Shown here in pieces: positions 1 to 6,363 of a stretch of 6,836 nucleotides of DNA. Origin of the DNA: UBA8516 sp035457865 (GTDB lineage: Archaea > Thermoproteota > Nitrososphaeria > Nitrososphaerales > Nitrosopumilaceae); assembly GCA_035457865.1 (NCBI GenBank), contig DATIAR010000098.1, positions 1 through 6,836 on the forward strand, in the 5' to 3' direction. The position numbers and the translations under genes are program-made. The number at the start of each line of letters is the position of its first letter. Position 1 is the first letter of the stretch. The notes under the pieces were generated by a model that was not told where the DNA came from, did no database searches, and saw only the letters and a list, made by a program, of their open reading frames with translations.

Positions 1-399
1 TTTCTTACAAAAAAAGGACAAAAATTTGTAGATGAACTTTTGAAGATATTGCCTGAAGAATGTAACATTCCAAAATGTTGTGTATCTTTTGGGAAAAATA
101 ATCATGCTGTACTGTTACGAAATTTTGCAAAATGGATCAAAACTGGTATTGAACAACGTGATGCTTCAATACTTTATGGGGCGATTGGGGCAATTACCAT
201 AATTTATCATAAAAACAAATTTGTTTTTCCAAATGAAGAAGTTGATTGCTTGCAAAAAGATAAAAAAGTTAGATCAATGTTACTGAAAAATTTGAAACCT
301 CAAGATGGCGATGTAATTATTATTGCTACTGCATCCGACCCATTTGTTGCAGAAGTCTCTGCAAAAAGTTCTGCATTGTTTACACTGGCACAAATCTGA
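1..399 (+). CDS. C-terminal part of a winged-helix / DUF4443-like archaeal protein (5' end outside window)
   Basis: The frame is open from the first base and ends at TGA 397-399, giving 132 residues of a protein whose start lies upstream of the window. An internal TTG at 40 could be read as a start, but the preceding residues FLTKKGQKFVDELL look like the last strand and helix of a winged-helix DNA-binding domain, so a truncated gene is the better call. The rest contains a stretch around codons 49-56 (GIEQRDAS), then a glycine/alanine-rich turn and a strand ending in FVFPNEE. This pattern recalls the archaeal DUF4443 domain that often follows an N-terminal winged helix. That assignment is from memory of the family and is not certain. 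There are two adjacent cysteines (KCC) but no clear metal site. Its role is unknown; a transcription regulator is likely. It ends 61 bp before cbtB and probably belongs to a separate transcript. Confidence 0.6.
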   Translation, partial: FLTKKGQKFVDELLKILPEECNIPKCCVSFGKNNHAVLLRNFAKWIKTGIEQRDASILYGAIGAITIIYHKNKFVFPNEEVDCLQKDKKVRSMLLKNLKPQDGDVIIIATASDPFVAEVSAKSSALFTLAQI

Positions 400-433
400 A
401 CATGATATAAATATTGGACAAACCATCCAACAA

Positions 434-441
434 TTTAAATA
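434..441 (+). promoter_or_regulatory. TATA box of the cbtBA operon (leaderless)
   Basis: TTTAAATA starts 27 bp before the GTG at 461. That is the usual distance from an archaeal TATA box to the transcription start, so the mRNA should begin at or within a few bases of the GTG and be leaderless. A second AT-rich element, ATATAAATA at 405-413, could give an alternative start with a leader of roughly 30 nt. No copy of the TTAGG-N4-CCTAA operator found at the iron genes is present here. Confidence 0.6.
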
Positions 442-460
442 CAAATGAATTTGATTTGCT

Positions 461-682
461 GTGAAATTGACAAACACTTTCCAAATAACAAGAACAAACT
501 CTTCTATGCCCAGATTAGCTGTTGGAATTCTTCTTGCTATATTTGGAATTGGACTATTTATCGTTGGATTTGATCAAGGTCATCTGTTTAGTTTAGTTGA
601 GGGAACAAACGCTTTTGACGATTTATACTTGCATGAGCTATACCATGACATGCGACATGCAGCAGGGTATCCATGCCATTAG
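461..682 (+). CDS. cbtB: Cobalt transporter subunit CbtB
   Basis: A 73-residue, single-pass membrane protein, the normal size for CbtB. Residues 17-36 form one hydrophobic helix. The C-terminus carries the family hallmark, a histidine-rich tail with H58, H62, D63, R65 and H66, ending in GYPCH (C72, H73). These residues are presumed to capture the metal. CbtB partners CbtA, encoded 9 bp downstream in the same frame; the pair was assigned to cobalt uptake from its association with cobalamin regulation in bacteria. The GTG start is chosen because it lies 27 bp after the TATA box, as a leaderless start would. An internal ATG at 506 would remove 15 residues but leave the helix and tail. There is no room upstream for a cobalamin riboswitch. 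The family call is strong; the cobalt specificity is inherited from the family and not shown here. Confidence 0.88.
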   Translation: MKLTNTFQITRTNSSMPRLAVGILLAIFGIGLFIVGFDQGHLFSLVEGTNAFDDLYLHELYHDMRHAAGYPCH

Positions 683-691
683 GGATTTGAA

Positions 692-1423
692 TTGAAAACC
701 CTTCTTTTTCTTGTAATTGTTCTTGTGTCAGGTTTTTCTGCAGGAATAATACATGGCCTCATTAACCTTGGAGTCATAGAGCCATTTCTGGATAGAGCAA
801 TAGGAATAGAAAACGAAAATCTATTTGCGTCTGGTGAAGCACAAGATACACCACAATTCTGGGAAGAATTTAACACATATAGAATTTGGCAAAAGCAGGG
901 CGAAGTTCTTGCTGGAGGAATATTGGGACTTTCTATTGGTGCCTTGTTTGGTTTGGTTTTTGCATATTCCAGACATATCCTTCCCAGTCAAAACCATATC
1001 AAAAAGGCGCTTGTTTTGGCTGGAATAATGTGGTTTACAATCTTTTTTATTCCGTTTTTGAAATATCCTGCCAATCCTCCTACAGTAGGAGACCCAGAAA
1101 CCATAGTTCTTCGAACCTCATTGTATGTTGTCTTTGTTGCATTGTCTGGACTTGGCGCATTTGGTTTTTCAAAGATCTATAAAAAAATCAAAAATGCCGC
1201 TAGAAAATTTGTCATACCGCTTGGGTATGCTATATACATTAGTGTAATTTTCATTGCAATGCCTGAAAACCCAGACGAAATAATTGCACCGGCAGATCTG
1301 TTGTATGGATTTAGAATTGCGTCTGCAAGTACAGTAACCGTGTTCTGGATTTTAGATGCAACAATACTTGGTGTGCTCTGGCAAAAATTCCAACCGCATC
1401 TTGAAAAGAATCAAGTTGGTTGA
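692..1423 (+). CDS. cbtA: Cobalt transporter subunit CbtA
   Basis: A 243-residue integral membrane protein. Hydrophobic segments lie at about residues 4-24, 72-92, 104-123, 140-160, 174-190 and 212-230. The family signature KYPANPP (124-130) follows the third segment, and the loop continues VGDPETI (132-138) and an arginine at the start of the fourth helix. H21 in the first helix is another polar residue that could contact the metal. The length fits CbtA. The start is TTG at 692, 9 bp after the cbtB stop. It is the first possible start after that stop, in the same frame as cbtB, and AGGG (681-684) is the only weak ribosome-binding sequence nearby, so translation is probably coupled to cbtB. 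It forms an operon with cbtB and is followed by a terminator hairpin. The expected role is cobalt entry for cobalamin synthesis, which ammonia-oxidising archaea perform; the substrate is inferred. Confidence 0.88.
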   Translation: MKTLLFLVIVLVSGFSAGIIHGLINLGVIEPFLDRAIGIENENLFASGEAQDTPQFWEEFNTYRIWQKQGEVLAGGILGLSIGALFGLVFAYSRHILPSQNHIKKALVLAGIMWFTIFFIPFLKYPANPPTVGDPETIVLRTSLYVVFVALSGLGAFGFSKIYKKIKNAARKFVIPLGYAIYISVIFIAMPENPDEIIAPADLLYGFRIASASTVTVFWILDATILGVLWQKFQPHLEKNQVG

Positions 1424-1440
1424 TTCTAAATTCATATAAC

Positions 1441-1486
1441 AAGTTTTTAGAAAGTTATTGGCAAATAAATAACTGAAAACTTTTTT
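1441..1486 (+). terminator. AT-rich hairpin and T-tract ending the cbtBA transcript
   Basis: An imperfect stem forms from AAGTTTT (1441-1447) with AAAACTT (1476-1482), and AGTTAT (1453-1458) with ATAACT (1469-1474). Bulges are TAGAA on one side and G on the other, and the loop is 10 nt. The six-T run at 1481-1486 overlaps the end of the stem. It sits 17 bp after the cbtA stop. Archaeal termination depends mostly on the T-rich run, so the stem may be secondary. The interval 1424-1545 between the two convergent genes contains no other gene that I can support. Confidence 0.5.
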
Positions 1487-1545
1487 AATTTGTATCAACC
1501 GGCCAATAATGAGTCTGTTTTCAACTTATGGTCCTACCCATTAAA

Positions 1546-1875
1546 TCAGTTTGGAGACAAACTAATTACTGGTTCGGGTTTTCTTATACTGACGTCTGCT
1601 TTGCTTATTCTGCTTTTGTAAAGCTTGAATTTCTTACCGTTATCTGAAAGTATCCATCTATCTACTTTGATTAAAGAAAGGTCTTCAAGATCTGAGATTT
1701 TTTTGTATACTGAACTTAGAGGAATCCTGTGTTCTTCTGCAAGTTCAGCTGCAGTCTTTCCCTCTTTTATGACAGAAAACAATATCGATCTTGATTGTGC
1801 GTCTGCTAGTGCCTCAAGTACTTTTTGATTTACGTCATATTTCTTTAGTTGAGAAAGTGTGAGCCGTTTTGTCAT
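1546..1875 (-). CDS. ArsR-like winged-helix transcription regulator
   Basis: A 109-residue protein. Residues 14-36 form the first helices, including the segment DAQSRSILFSVI. Residues 41-64 are the helix-turn-helix (TAAELAEEHRIP, then the recognition helix SSVYKKISDLEDL), and residues 67-85 are the wing (KVDRWILSDNGKKFKLYKS). This layout is common for small archaeal ArsR/HTH_20-type regulators. No cysteine is present and the only histidine is H49, so I see no metal-sensing site; the C-terminal 20 residues look disordered. The ATG at 1875 fits a transcript starting a few bases upstream, given a TATA box at 1902-1909. A 14-bp palindromic operator lies between TATA and ATG, so the gene is probably repressed, perhaps by its own product. 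It is transcribed divergently from the iron permease, which makes it a candidate regulator of that operon. Its ligand is unknown. Confidence 0.82.
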   Translation of the reverse strand: MTKRLTLSQLKKYDVNQKVLEALADAQSRSILFSVIKEGKTAAELAEEHRIPLSSVYKKISDLEDLSLIKVDRWILSDNGKKFKLYKSRISKADVSIRKPEPVISLSPN

Positions 1876-1886
1876 CTTTTTTTCAA

Positions 1887-1909
1887 TTAGGTTGGCCTAA
1901 CTATTTAAA
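1887..1909 (-). promoter_or_regulatory. TATA box and 14-bp operator of the winged-helix regulator gene
   Basis: On the minus strand TTTAAATA occupies 1909-1902 and is followed by the palindrome TTAGGCCAACCTAA at 1900-1887 (plus strand TTAGGTTGGCCTAA). The ATG begins 11 bp further on. The palindrome has perfect 5-bp arms, TTAGG and CCTAA, around a 4-bp centre. It lies where RNA polymerase and the transcription start should sit, so a bound protein would block initiation. It matches the other two operators in the window and the core of the DtxR/IdeR box. Confidence 0.72.
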
Positions 1910-1922
1910 CGACACGAATCTG

Positions 1923-1940
1923 ATTCTAAAACTTTAGAAT
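1923..1940. promoter_or_regulatory. 18-bp palindrome in the middle of the divergent promoter region
   Basis: ATTCTAAA-AC-TTTAGAAT is a perfect 8-bp inverted repeat with a 2-bp spacer. It lies 13 bp beyond the regulator's TATA box on one side and 10 bp before the permease TATA box on the other. It differs in sequence from the TTAGG-N4-CCTAA operators. Being upstream of both core promoters, it is placed as an activator or second regulator site would be. Which protein binds is unknown. Confidence 0.5.
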
Positions 1941-1950
1941 GACTTTCTGA

Positions 1951-1975
1951 TTTAAATAAAGTTAGCTTACCCTAA
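1951..1975 (+). promoter_or_regulatory. TATA box and 14-bp operator of the iron permease operon
   Basis: TTTAAATA (1951-1958) is followed by TTAGCTTACCCTAA at 1962-1975, then 13 bp to the ATG at 1989. The expected transcription start, about 27-30 bp after the TATA box, is near 1978-1981. That leaves a leader of only about 10 nt with no ribosome-binding sequence. The operator has arms TTAG and CTAA, with one mismatch (C for G at position 5) from the 5-bp arms of the other copies. Confidence 0.72.
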
Positions 1976-1988
1976 TTATCGATATTTC

Positions 1989-4214
1989 ATGACGAGGTTT
2001 AGCATATTATCTATCTTTGGGATTTTTGGTATCATCGTCATTTCATTTCCATTGCAAAGCGTTCTTGGTCAATCCCAGGAACAAATTACACTCTATAGCA
2101 ATAAAGAACTGACAATAATATGCTTGGAATTAACAGAACAAAACATCGCAAAAGGAAACTACGACCCAGCTATAATCTATTCAAAATTTGCTTCAGATGC
2201 TTTTGCCAGATCGTTGCAGGTAGCACGTTCGATTGATAACACACTTGCTGACGAAATTCATATAACTTTAGTAGAAATTCAGGCAGACATAAACTCACGT
2301 GTTTCAAGTGACACAATTTTGCAAAAGATTTCTAGTGTAAAATCAATGCTTGGTCAAATCAAATCTGATCCTTTGTTGATTACAAATGCTTTAGCACAAA
2401 TGCTTTCAGTGGCAGATGAAAAATATGAGGAAGGAACTTCAAAAAATATAGAGACATCGTATCAAATTTCACATGGTATCATATTACGAGTTGAAAAAAT
2501 TTTTTCATCAGCTGATAACTTTGATGAGAGGCAACATGCCGAATTAAAATCATTTTTTACAGAACTGGATCCCATGATATCTAGCAGAGAAGATTTTGTA
2601 AAAGTTGGAACATTGATTACAGCTATTCAACGTGACATGCTTGGAACACAGAGTACAGTTAATCAAAATAACCTGTATGAAGTGATTCGTGAGTTATACA
2701 AACAGCTACTTGTAGAAGTAAATATAGGCAATTATGAAAAAGCAGAACAATTAGCCATAGAGGCGTATCTTGAGAACTTTGAATATTTAGAAGCTGACAT
2801 CGATATAGTAGATTCGTCTCTTCTTCACAAACTAGAAATTGCTATGAGAGAAGATTTGAGGAATGCCATAAGACAACATTCTGCTTCTGATATGATTGAA
2901 CAAAAAATAGAAGCCATTTTAGTAGATCTTAACATCGCTGAAAATCTAGTATCAACACTCCCAAAAGCAGACCTTACTCCAAGTGAACTTGCTGTGTATG
3001 CTGATAAGGAACTTGCACCAATGGGTTCTGCAACAGATGAACAAAAATCTGGAGTTCAAAGTAATATTGATTTTATTCGTCAGAGTCTACAATCATTGCT
3101 AATCCAATACAAAGAAGGAGATTATCAATCAGCATATACTACAGCAAGAACCGCATATCTTGATAGCTACGAACATGTAGAGATTCCTCTTAGAGCAATT
3201 GACCCAAATTTTACTTTGGAAGCAGAGATCCAATTTGCAGAGCTGCGTAATCTTATCAACAAGAGAGCGGATTATGAAAAAGTACAAGAAGCTACAGTTG
3301 CAATAAAGCGAAGTCTTGACGAATCTGAAAGACTTGTTTCAGGTACAGGCACTCTTGCACCAGCAATTGCATTTTCATCATCTTTTGCATTGATCTTCAG
3401 GGAAGGACTGGAATCTGTTTTGATTCTAGGAGCTATCCTAACATATCTTGAAGCATCAAGAAATACAAGATTCAAACCGTATGTTTACTATGGAGTAGTG
3501 GCTGCAATTGCCGCAACTGCAGTAACTTGGTTTATTGCGTCATATGTGATTGAAATTTCAGGTGCAAACCGTGAACTGATTGAAGCAATAGCTGCACTTT
3601 CTGCAACTGCAGTACTATTCTATGTTAGTTTTTGGATCTTAAACAAAATTGAGACAAAAAAATGGATGGAATTTGTAAAAGCCAAAGTCTGGCAGGCTTC
3701 GGCAACTGGTGGTTTTGCGGTGTTTGTTATGCTCTCATTTTTTACAGTATATCGTGAAGGCTTTGAGACCGTCTTGTTCTACCAAGCCATGTTTGGATTT
3801 GCAAAATACATGGAAGCATACGTAGGATTGGGTTTTGTGTTAGGAATCGCGGTATTGTTTGTTGTATATTATGCAATGAGAAAAATAGGAAAGAGATTGC
3901 CACTAAAGGCACTCTTTGGCCTTACAATGGGTGTTGGAGCGTATCTTTCCATTGCATTTATTGGAAATGCAGTAAGAGAACTACAAACCCTCGACATTAT
4001 CCCAGTCACTAACATGATTGGTATCATACCAAGATTAGACATCAATTTATCTACAATGACAGGCATTCATCCAACGCTTGAAACGACGATTGCGCAAATA
4101 ATCTTGCTTGGGGTATACCTAACAGCTGCTTCATATGTGCTAGTAATGCGACCAAGAAAAGAGGAAGAGATTGCAAAAATGAGAAAATCGAGGGCTCAGA
4201 TTGAAGAGGTCTAG
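1989..4214 (+). CDS. FTR1-family iron permease with large N-terminal repetitive ectodomain
   Basis: A 741-residue membrane protein. Residues 1-27 are a signal peptide or anchor (hydrophobic 5-26, ending VLG before QSQEQ). Residues 33-450 form a helical ectodomain built from about four related units (roughly 33-127, 138-218, 229-322, 357-450). Units 3 and 4 share the pattern G(N/D)Y followed by AYL and a YE/FE pair. The permease occupies 456-722 with about seven membrane helices. It carries the two FTR1 iron-binding motifs, REGLE at 471-475 and REGFE at 589-593, one in each half of the internal duplication typical of the family. FTR1 proteins move ferric iron inward, in fungi after oxidation by a multicopper oxidase; no oxidase is encoded here. 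The ectodomain may capture or deliver iron (inference). The promoter carries a DtxR-like operator, so iron repression is likely. The 3' end overlaps the next gene by 14 bp. Confidence 0.9.
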   Translation: MTRFSILSIFGIFGIIVISFPLQSVLGQSQEQITLYSNKELTIICLELTEQNIAKGNYDPAIIYSKFASDAFARSLQVARSIDNTLADEIHITLVEIQADINSRVSSDTILQKISSVKSMLGQIKSDPLLITNALAQMLSVADEKYEEGTSKNIETSYQISHGIILRVEKIFSSADNFDERQHAELKSFFTELDPMISSREDFVKVGTLITAIQRDMLGTQSTVNQNNLYEVIRELYKQLLVEVNIGNYEKAEQLAIEAYLENFEYLEADIDIVDSSLLHKLEIAMREDLRNAIRQHSASDMIEQKIEAILVDLNIAENLVSTLPKADLTPSELAVYADKELAPMGSATDEQKSGVQSNIDFIRQSLQSLLIQYKEGDYQSAYTTARTAYLDSYEHVEIPLRAIDPNFTLEAEIQFAELRNLINKRADYEKVQEATVAIKRSLDESERLVSGTGTLAPAIAFSSSFALIFREGLESVLILGAILTYLEASRNTRFKPYVYYGVVAAIAATAVTWFIASYVIEISGANRELIEAIAALSATAVLFYVSFWILNKIETKKWMEFVKAKVWQASATGGFAVFVMLSFFTVYREGFETVLFYQAMFGFAKYMEAYVGLGFVLGIAVLFVVYYAMRKIGKRLPLKALFGLTMGVGAYLSIAFIGNAVRELQTLDIIPVTNMIGIIPRLDINLSTMTGIHPTLETTIAQIILLGVYLTAASYVLVMRPRKEEEIAKMRKSRAQIEEV
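4190..4194 (+). promoter_or_regulatory. Ribosome-binding site deciding the TTG start of the HyuA-like gene
   Basis: GAGGG lies within the last codons of the permease gene, six bases before the TTG at 4201. The other starts in the window are leaderless or nearly so, or have only weak AGGG, so this internal start appears to rely on a Shine-Dalgarno contact. It supports 4201 as the start even though it overlaps the upstream gene. No ATG or GTG lies between it and the N-terminal nucleotide-binding motif. Confidence 0.5.
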
Positions 4215-6321
4215 ACGAATCAGAATTGGAATAGACGTCGGAGGAACTTTTACAAAAGCAATAGGTCTTGACATCGTTACCGGTCAAATTCTTGGAAAAT
4301 CAACTGTACCGACAACACATGACTCACAAACTGGAGTATCTACGGGAATTGTTGCTGCACTTGAAAATTTATTGTCAAGCTCAAATATTCAGTTAGATGA
4401 GATTGAGTTAATTGCACATAGTACTACTCAGGCAATAAATGCCCTCTTGGAATCTGATACAGCCAAAGTTGGCATAATAGGTATGGGCGTAGGACCAGAA
4501 AAACAAAACATAATCAAGAGAACCAATCTGCAGGATCCTAGTATTAATTCGCGGCATGATTTGAAAACAGCATATAGATTTCTAGATACGTCTCATCTGA
4601 TTGCCGAGTCTGAAGTAAAAACAGCTGTTAATGATCTCAAAAACATGGGAGCCGAAGTTATTGTGGCATCTGAGGCATTCGCAGTTGATGACCCTTCAAA
4701 TGAAATGTATGTGATGAAAACTGCATTGACACAAAACATTCCAGCAACTGCTTCCCATGAAATTTCTGGAATTTATGGTTTAGAGATTAGAACATTGACT
4801 GCAGCAATAAACGCAAGTGTTTTACCAAAAACATTCGAAGTTGCAAATTTTGTTGAAAAAGCAATTCATGATACAGGTGTATCTTCGCCTCTAATGATAA
4901 TGAAAGGAGATGGTGGAGTAACTGATATGAATACTTTTAGAACAAAACCAATTCTGACAATATTGTCTGGACCAGCTGCAAGTGTTGCTGGTGCATTATT
5001 GTATCTTAAAGTTACAAATGGTATTTTTGTAGAAGTTGGCGGAACTAGTACCAATATTTGTATAATACGAAATGGAAAGCCTGAGATTCGTTATGTTACA
5101 ATAAAAGATCATCCAACATGTATCCGTTCAATGGATGTCAGGGTTGTTGGAGTGGCAGGTGGAAGCATGATTCGACTAAAAGATGGTAGAGTGTGGAAGG
5201 TAGGGCCACGAAGCGCACATATTGCTGGTTTAAAGTATTCATGCTTTGCAGATCCAGAAGATCTAAAAACTGGTGAACTTGTATTAATAAAACCGCGACC
5301 AAATGATCTAGAAGAATACGTTGCAATAAAATGCAAAGGTGGAACATATGCTATTACAAACACTTGTGCTGCAAATGCGCTTGGAATGGTTGATGAAGGT
5401 GATTATGCATATGCAAACAAAATTGCAGCTAAAATTGCCATGGGAATTTTGGCACAAAAAGTGGGTGTATCTGTAAGTGAGATTGCTCTTTCCATAATCC
5501 AAACAGCATCATTTGAAATTACAAAAATAATTAGTCATGTATTGAAAGAATTCAAAATGGATAAAGAAAGGACAACTATTGTAGGGGGAGGTGGCGGCGC
5601 TTCTGTTCTTGTACCTTTTGTGGCAAAACAGCTTGGCATCACATATCATAAAGCAGAGCACGCTGAAGTGATATCATCCATAGGTGTTGCATCTTCGATG
5701 ATTCAAGAAGAATTGGAACACACTATAACAAATCCTACTCCTGAACAAATCTTAAACATTCATAAAAAAATCCATGCAATAGTTGTAGAAAAAGGCGCAG
5801 TTCCAGAATCTGTAGTCATTAATAGTGAATACATTCCAGAAAAATCAATTTTACGTGTAACTGCTATTGGAAACGTAGAATACGAAAAAGAAACTGCAAA
5901 AAATGTCTTTACACTTGATGAGGCTCTGGTCAGAGCAAGTGAGATAATACAAATACCAAAAGATCTTATAGAACTTAGTTTCGAAACTGATATGTATTTT
6001 GTCTTTACAGGACATGTTGAACAGAAAAAACTGTTTGGTAAAAAGAGACATCATCATATTATAATTTTAGATAGATATGGAAGAATGAAACTTTCTGTTC
6101 CAAACGGAAGACTCTTCCAAGGTGGAACTCTGTCTCTAATAGAAGAATTTGAAGAGTTTTTAGAATCAAAAAGTGATGCGATTGCTCCACAGGTGCATCT
6201 TCTAAATGATCTAAAACTGATTGACTTTTCTGGTCTTACATCATCATCTAATATCATTAATGCAGTAAAACAGGAATTAGCAAGTTCTACAAAAGGCGCA
6301 ATCATCGTTGATCTGAAATAA
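4201..6321 (+). CDS. Hydantoinase/oxoprolinase (HyuA)-family protein, divergent subfamily
   Basis: A 706-residue, probably cytoplasmic protein with the acetate-kinase/Hsp70/actin-type fold of the HyuA family. The N-terminal domain begins IGIDVGGTFTKA (9-20) and has STTQAINALL (74-83). Then come HEISGIYGLE (186-195), AAINASVLP (201-209), MKGDGGV (234-240), SGPAASVAGA (256-265), EVGGTSTN (278-285), VVGVAGGS (315-322), VGPRSAHIAGL (334-344) and VGGGGGA (461-467). A C-terminal region of about 200 residues follows. Classical members use ATP to open cyclic amides such as hydantoins or 5-oxoproline. Here the usual DxGGTStD is EVGGTSTN and the usual TDA motif reads TNT (386-388), so the standard reaction cannot be assumed. 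No HyuB partner is visible. The TTG start lies inside the permease gene, which implies one mRNA, coupled translation and control by the same operator. A role in iron or chelate handling is only an inference from context. Confidence 0.85.
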   Translation: MKRSRRIRIGIDVGGTFTKAIGLDIVTGQILGKSTVPTTHDSQTGVSTGIVAALENLLSSSNIQLDEIELIAHSTTQAINALLESDTAKVGIIGMGVGPEKQNIIKRTNLQDPSINSRHDLKTAYRFLDTSHLIAESEVKTAVNDLKNMGAEVIVASEAFAVDDPSNEMYVMKTALTQNIPATASHEISGIYGLEIRTLTAAINASVLPKTFEVANFVEKAIHDTGVSSPLMIMKGDGGVTDMNTFRTKPILTILSGPAASVAGALLYLKVTNGIFVEVGGTSTNICIIRNGKPEIRYVTIKDHPTCIRSMDVRVVGVAGGSMIRLKDGRVWKVGPRSAHIAGLKYSCFADPEDLKTGELVLIKPRPNDLEEYVAIKCKGGTYAITNTCAANALGMVDEGDYAYANKIAAKIAMGILAQKVGVSVSEIALSIIQTASFEITKIISHVLKEFKMDKERTTIVGGGGGASVLVPFVAKQLGITYHKAEHAEVISSIGVASSMIQEELEHTITNPTPEQILNIHKKIHAIVVEKGAVPESVVINSEYIPEKSILRVTAIGNVEYEKETAKNVFTLDEALVRASEIIQIPKDLIELSFETDMYFVFTGHVEQKKLFGKKRHHHIIILDRYGRMKLSVPNGRLFQGGTLSLIEEFEEFLESKSDAIAPQVHLLNDLKLIDFSGLTSSSNIINAVKQELASSTKGAIIVDLK

Positions 6322-6348
6322 AATTCTAAATTCTGATTCTACATTTTT
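6322..6348 (+). terminator. Possible T-rich termination region after the permease-HyuA operon
   Basis: The short interval after the HyuA-like stop holds a TTTTT run at 6344-6348, without a convincing stem. Archaeal termination can occur on T-runs alone, and the next gene has its own promoter just downstream, so a transcript end here is plausible but weakly supported. Confidence 0.25.
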
Positions 6349-6363
6349 GTAACTCTCATGTGG

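Noticed and set aside
400..460. Possible cobalamin riboswitch upstream of cbtB
   Set aside because: Only 61 bp separate the genes, the TATA box is 27 bp from the GTG, and no conserved cobalamin-riboswitch element is visible.
825..1182. Two overlapping plus-strand frames inside cbtA
   Set aside because: They lie in other frames of a well-supported CbtA gene and their translations have no family features.
1548..1563. AGTTTG-GAGA-CAAACT hairpin at the 3' end of the winged-helix regulator
   Set aside because: It falls in the last codons of the gene and is not followed by a T-run on the minus strand, so there is not enough support for a terminator.
3427..3440. TAGGA-GCTA-TCCTA palindrome resembling the operator
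   Set aside because: It lies inside the permease coding sequence at the first transmembrane motif, its arms differ from TTAGG/CCTAA, and there is no nearby promoter. Chance coding sequence is more likely.
4051..4287. Minus-strand open frame across the permease/HyuA junction
   Set aside because: Both plus-strand proteins have clear family motifs through this region; the antisense frame has no recognisable domain, promoter or ribosome-binding site.
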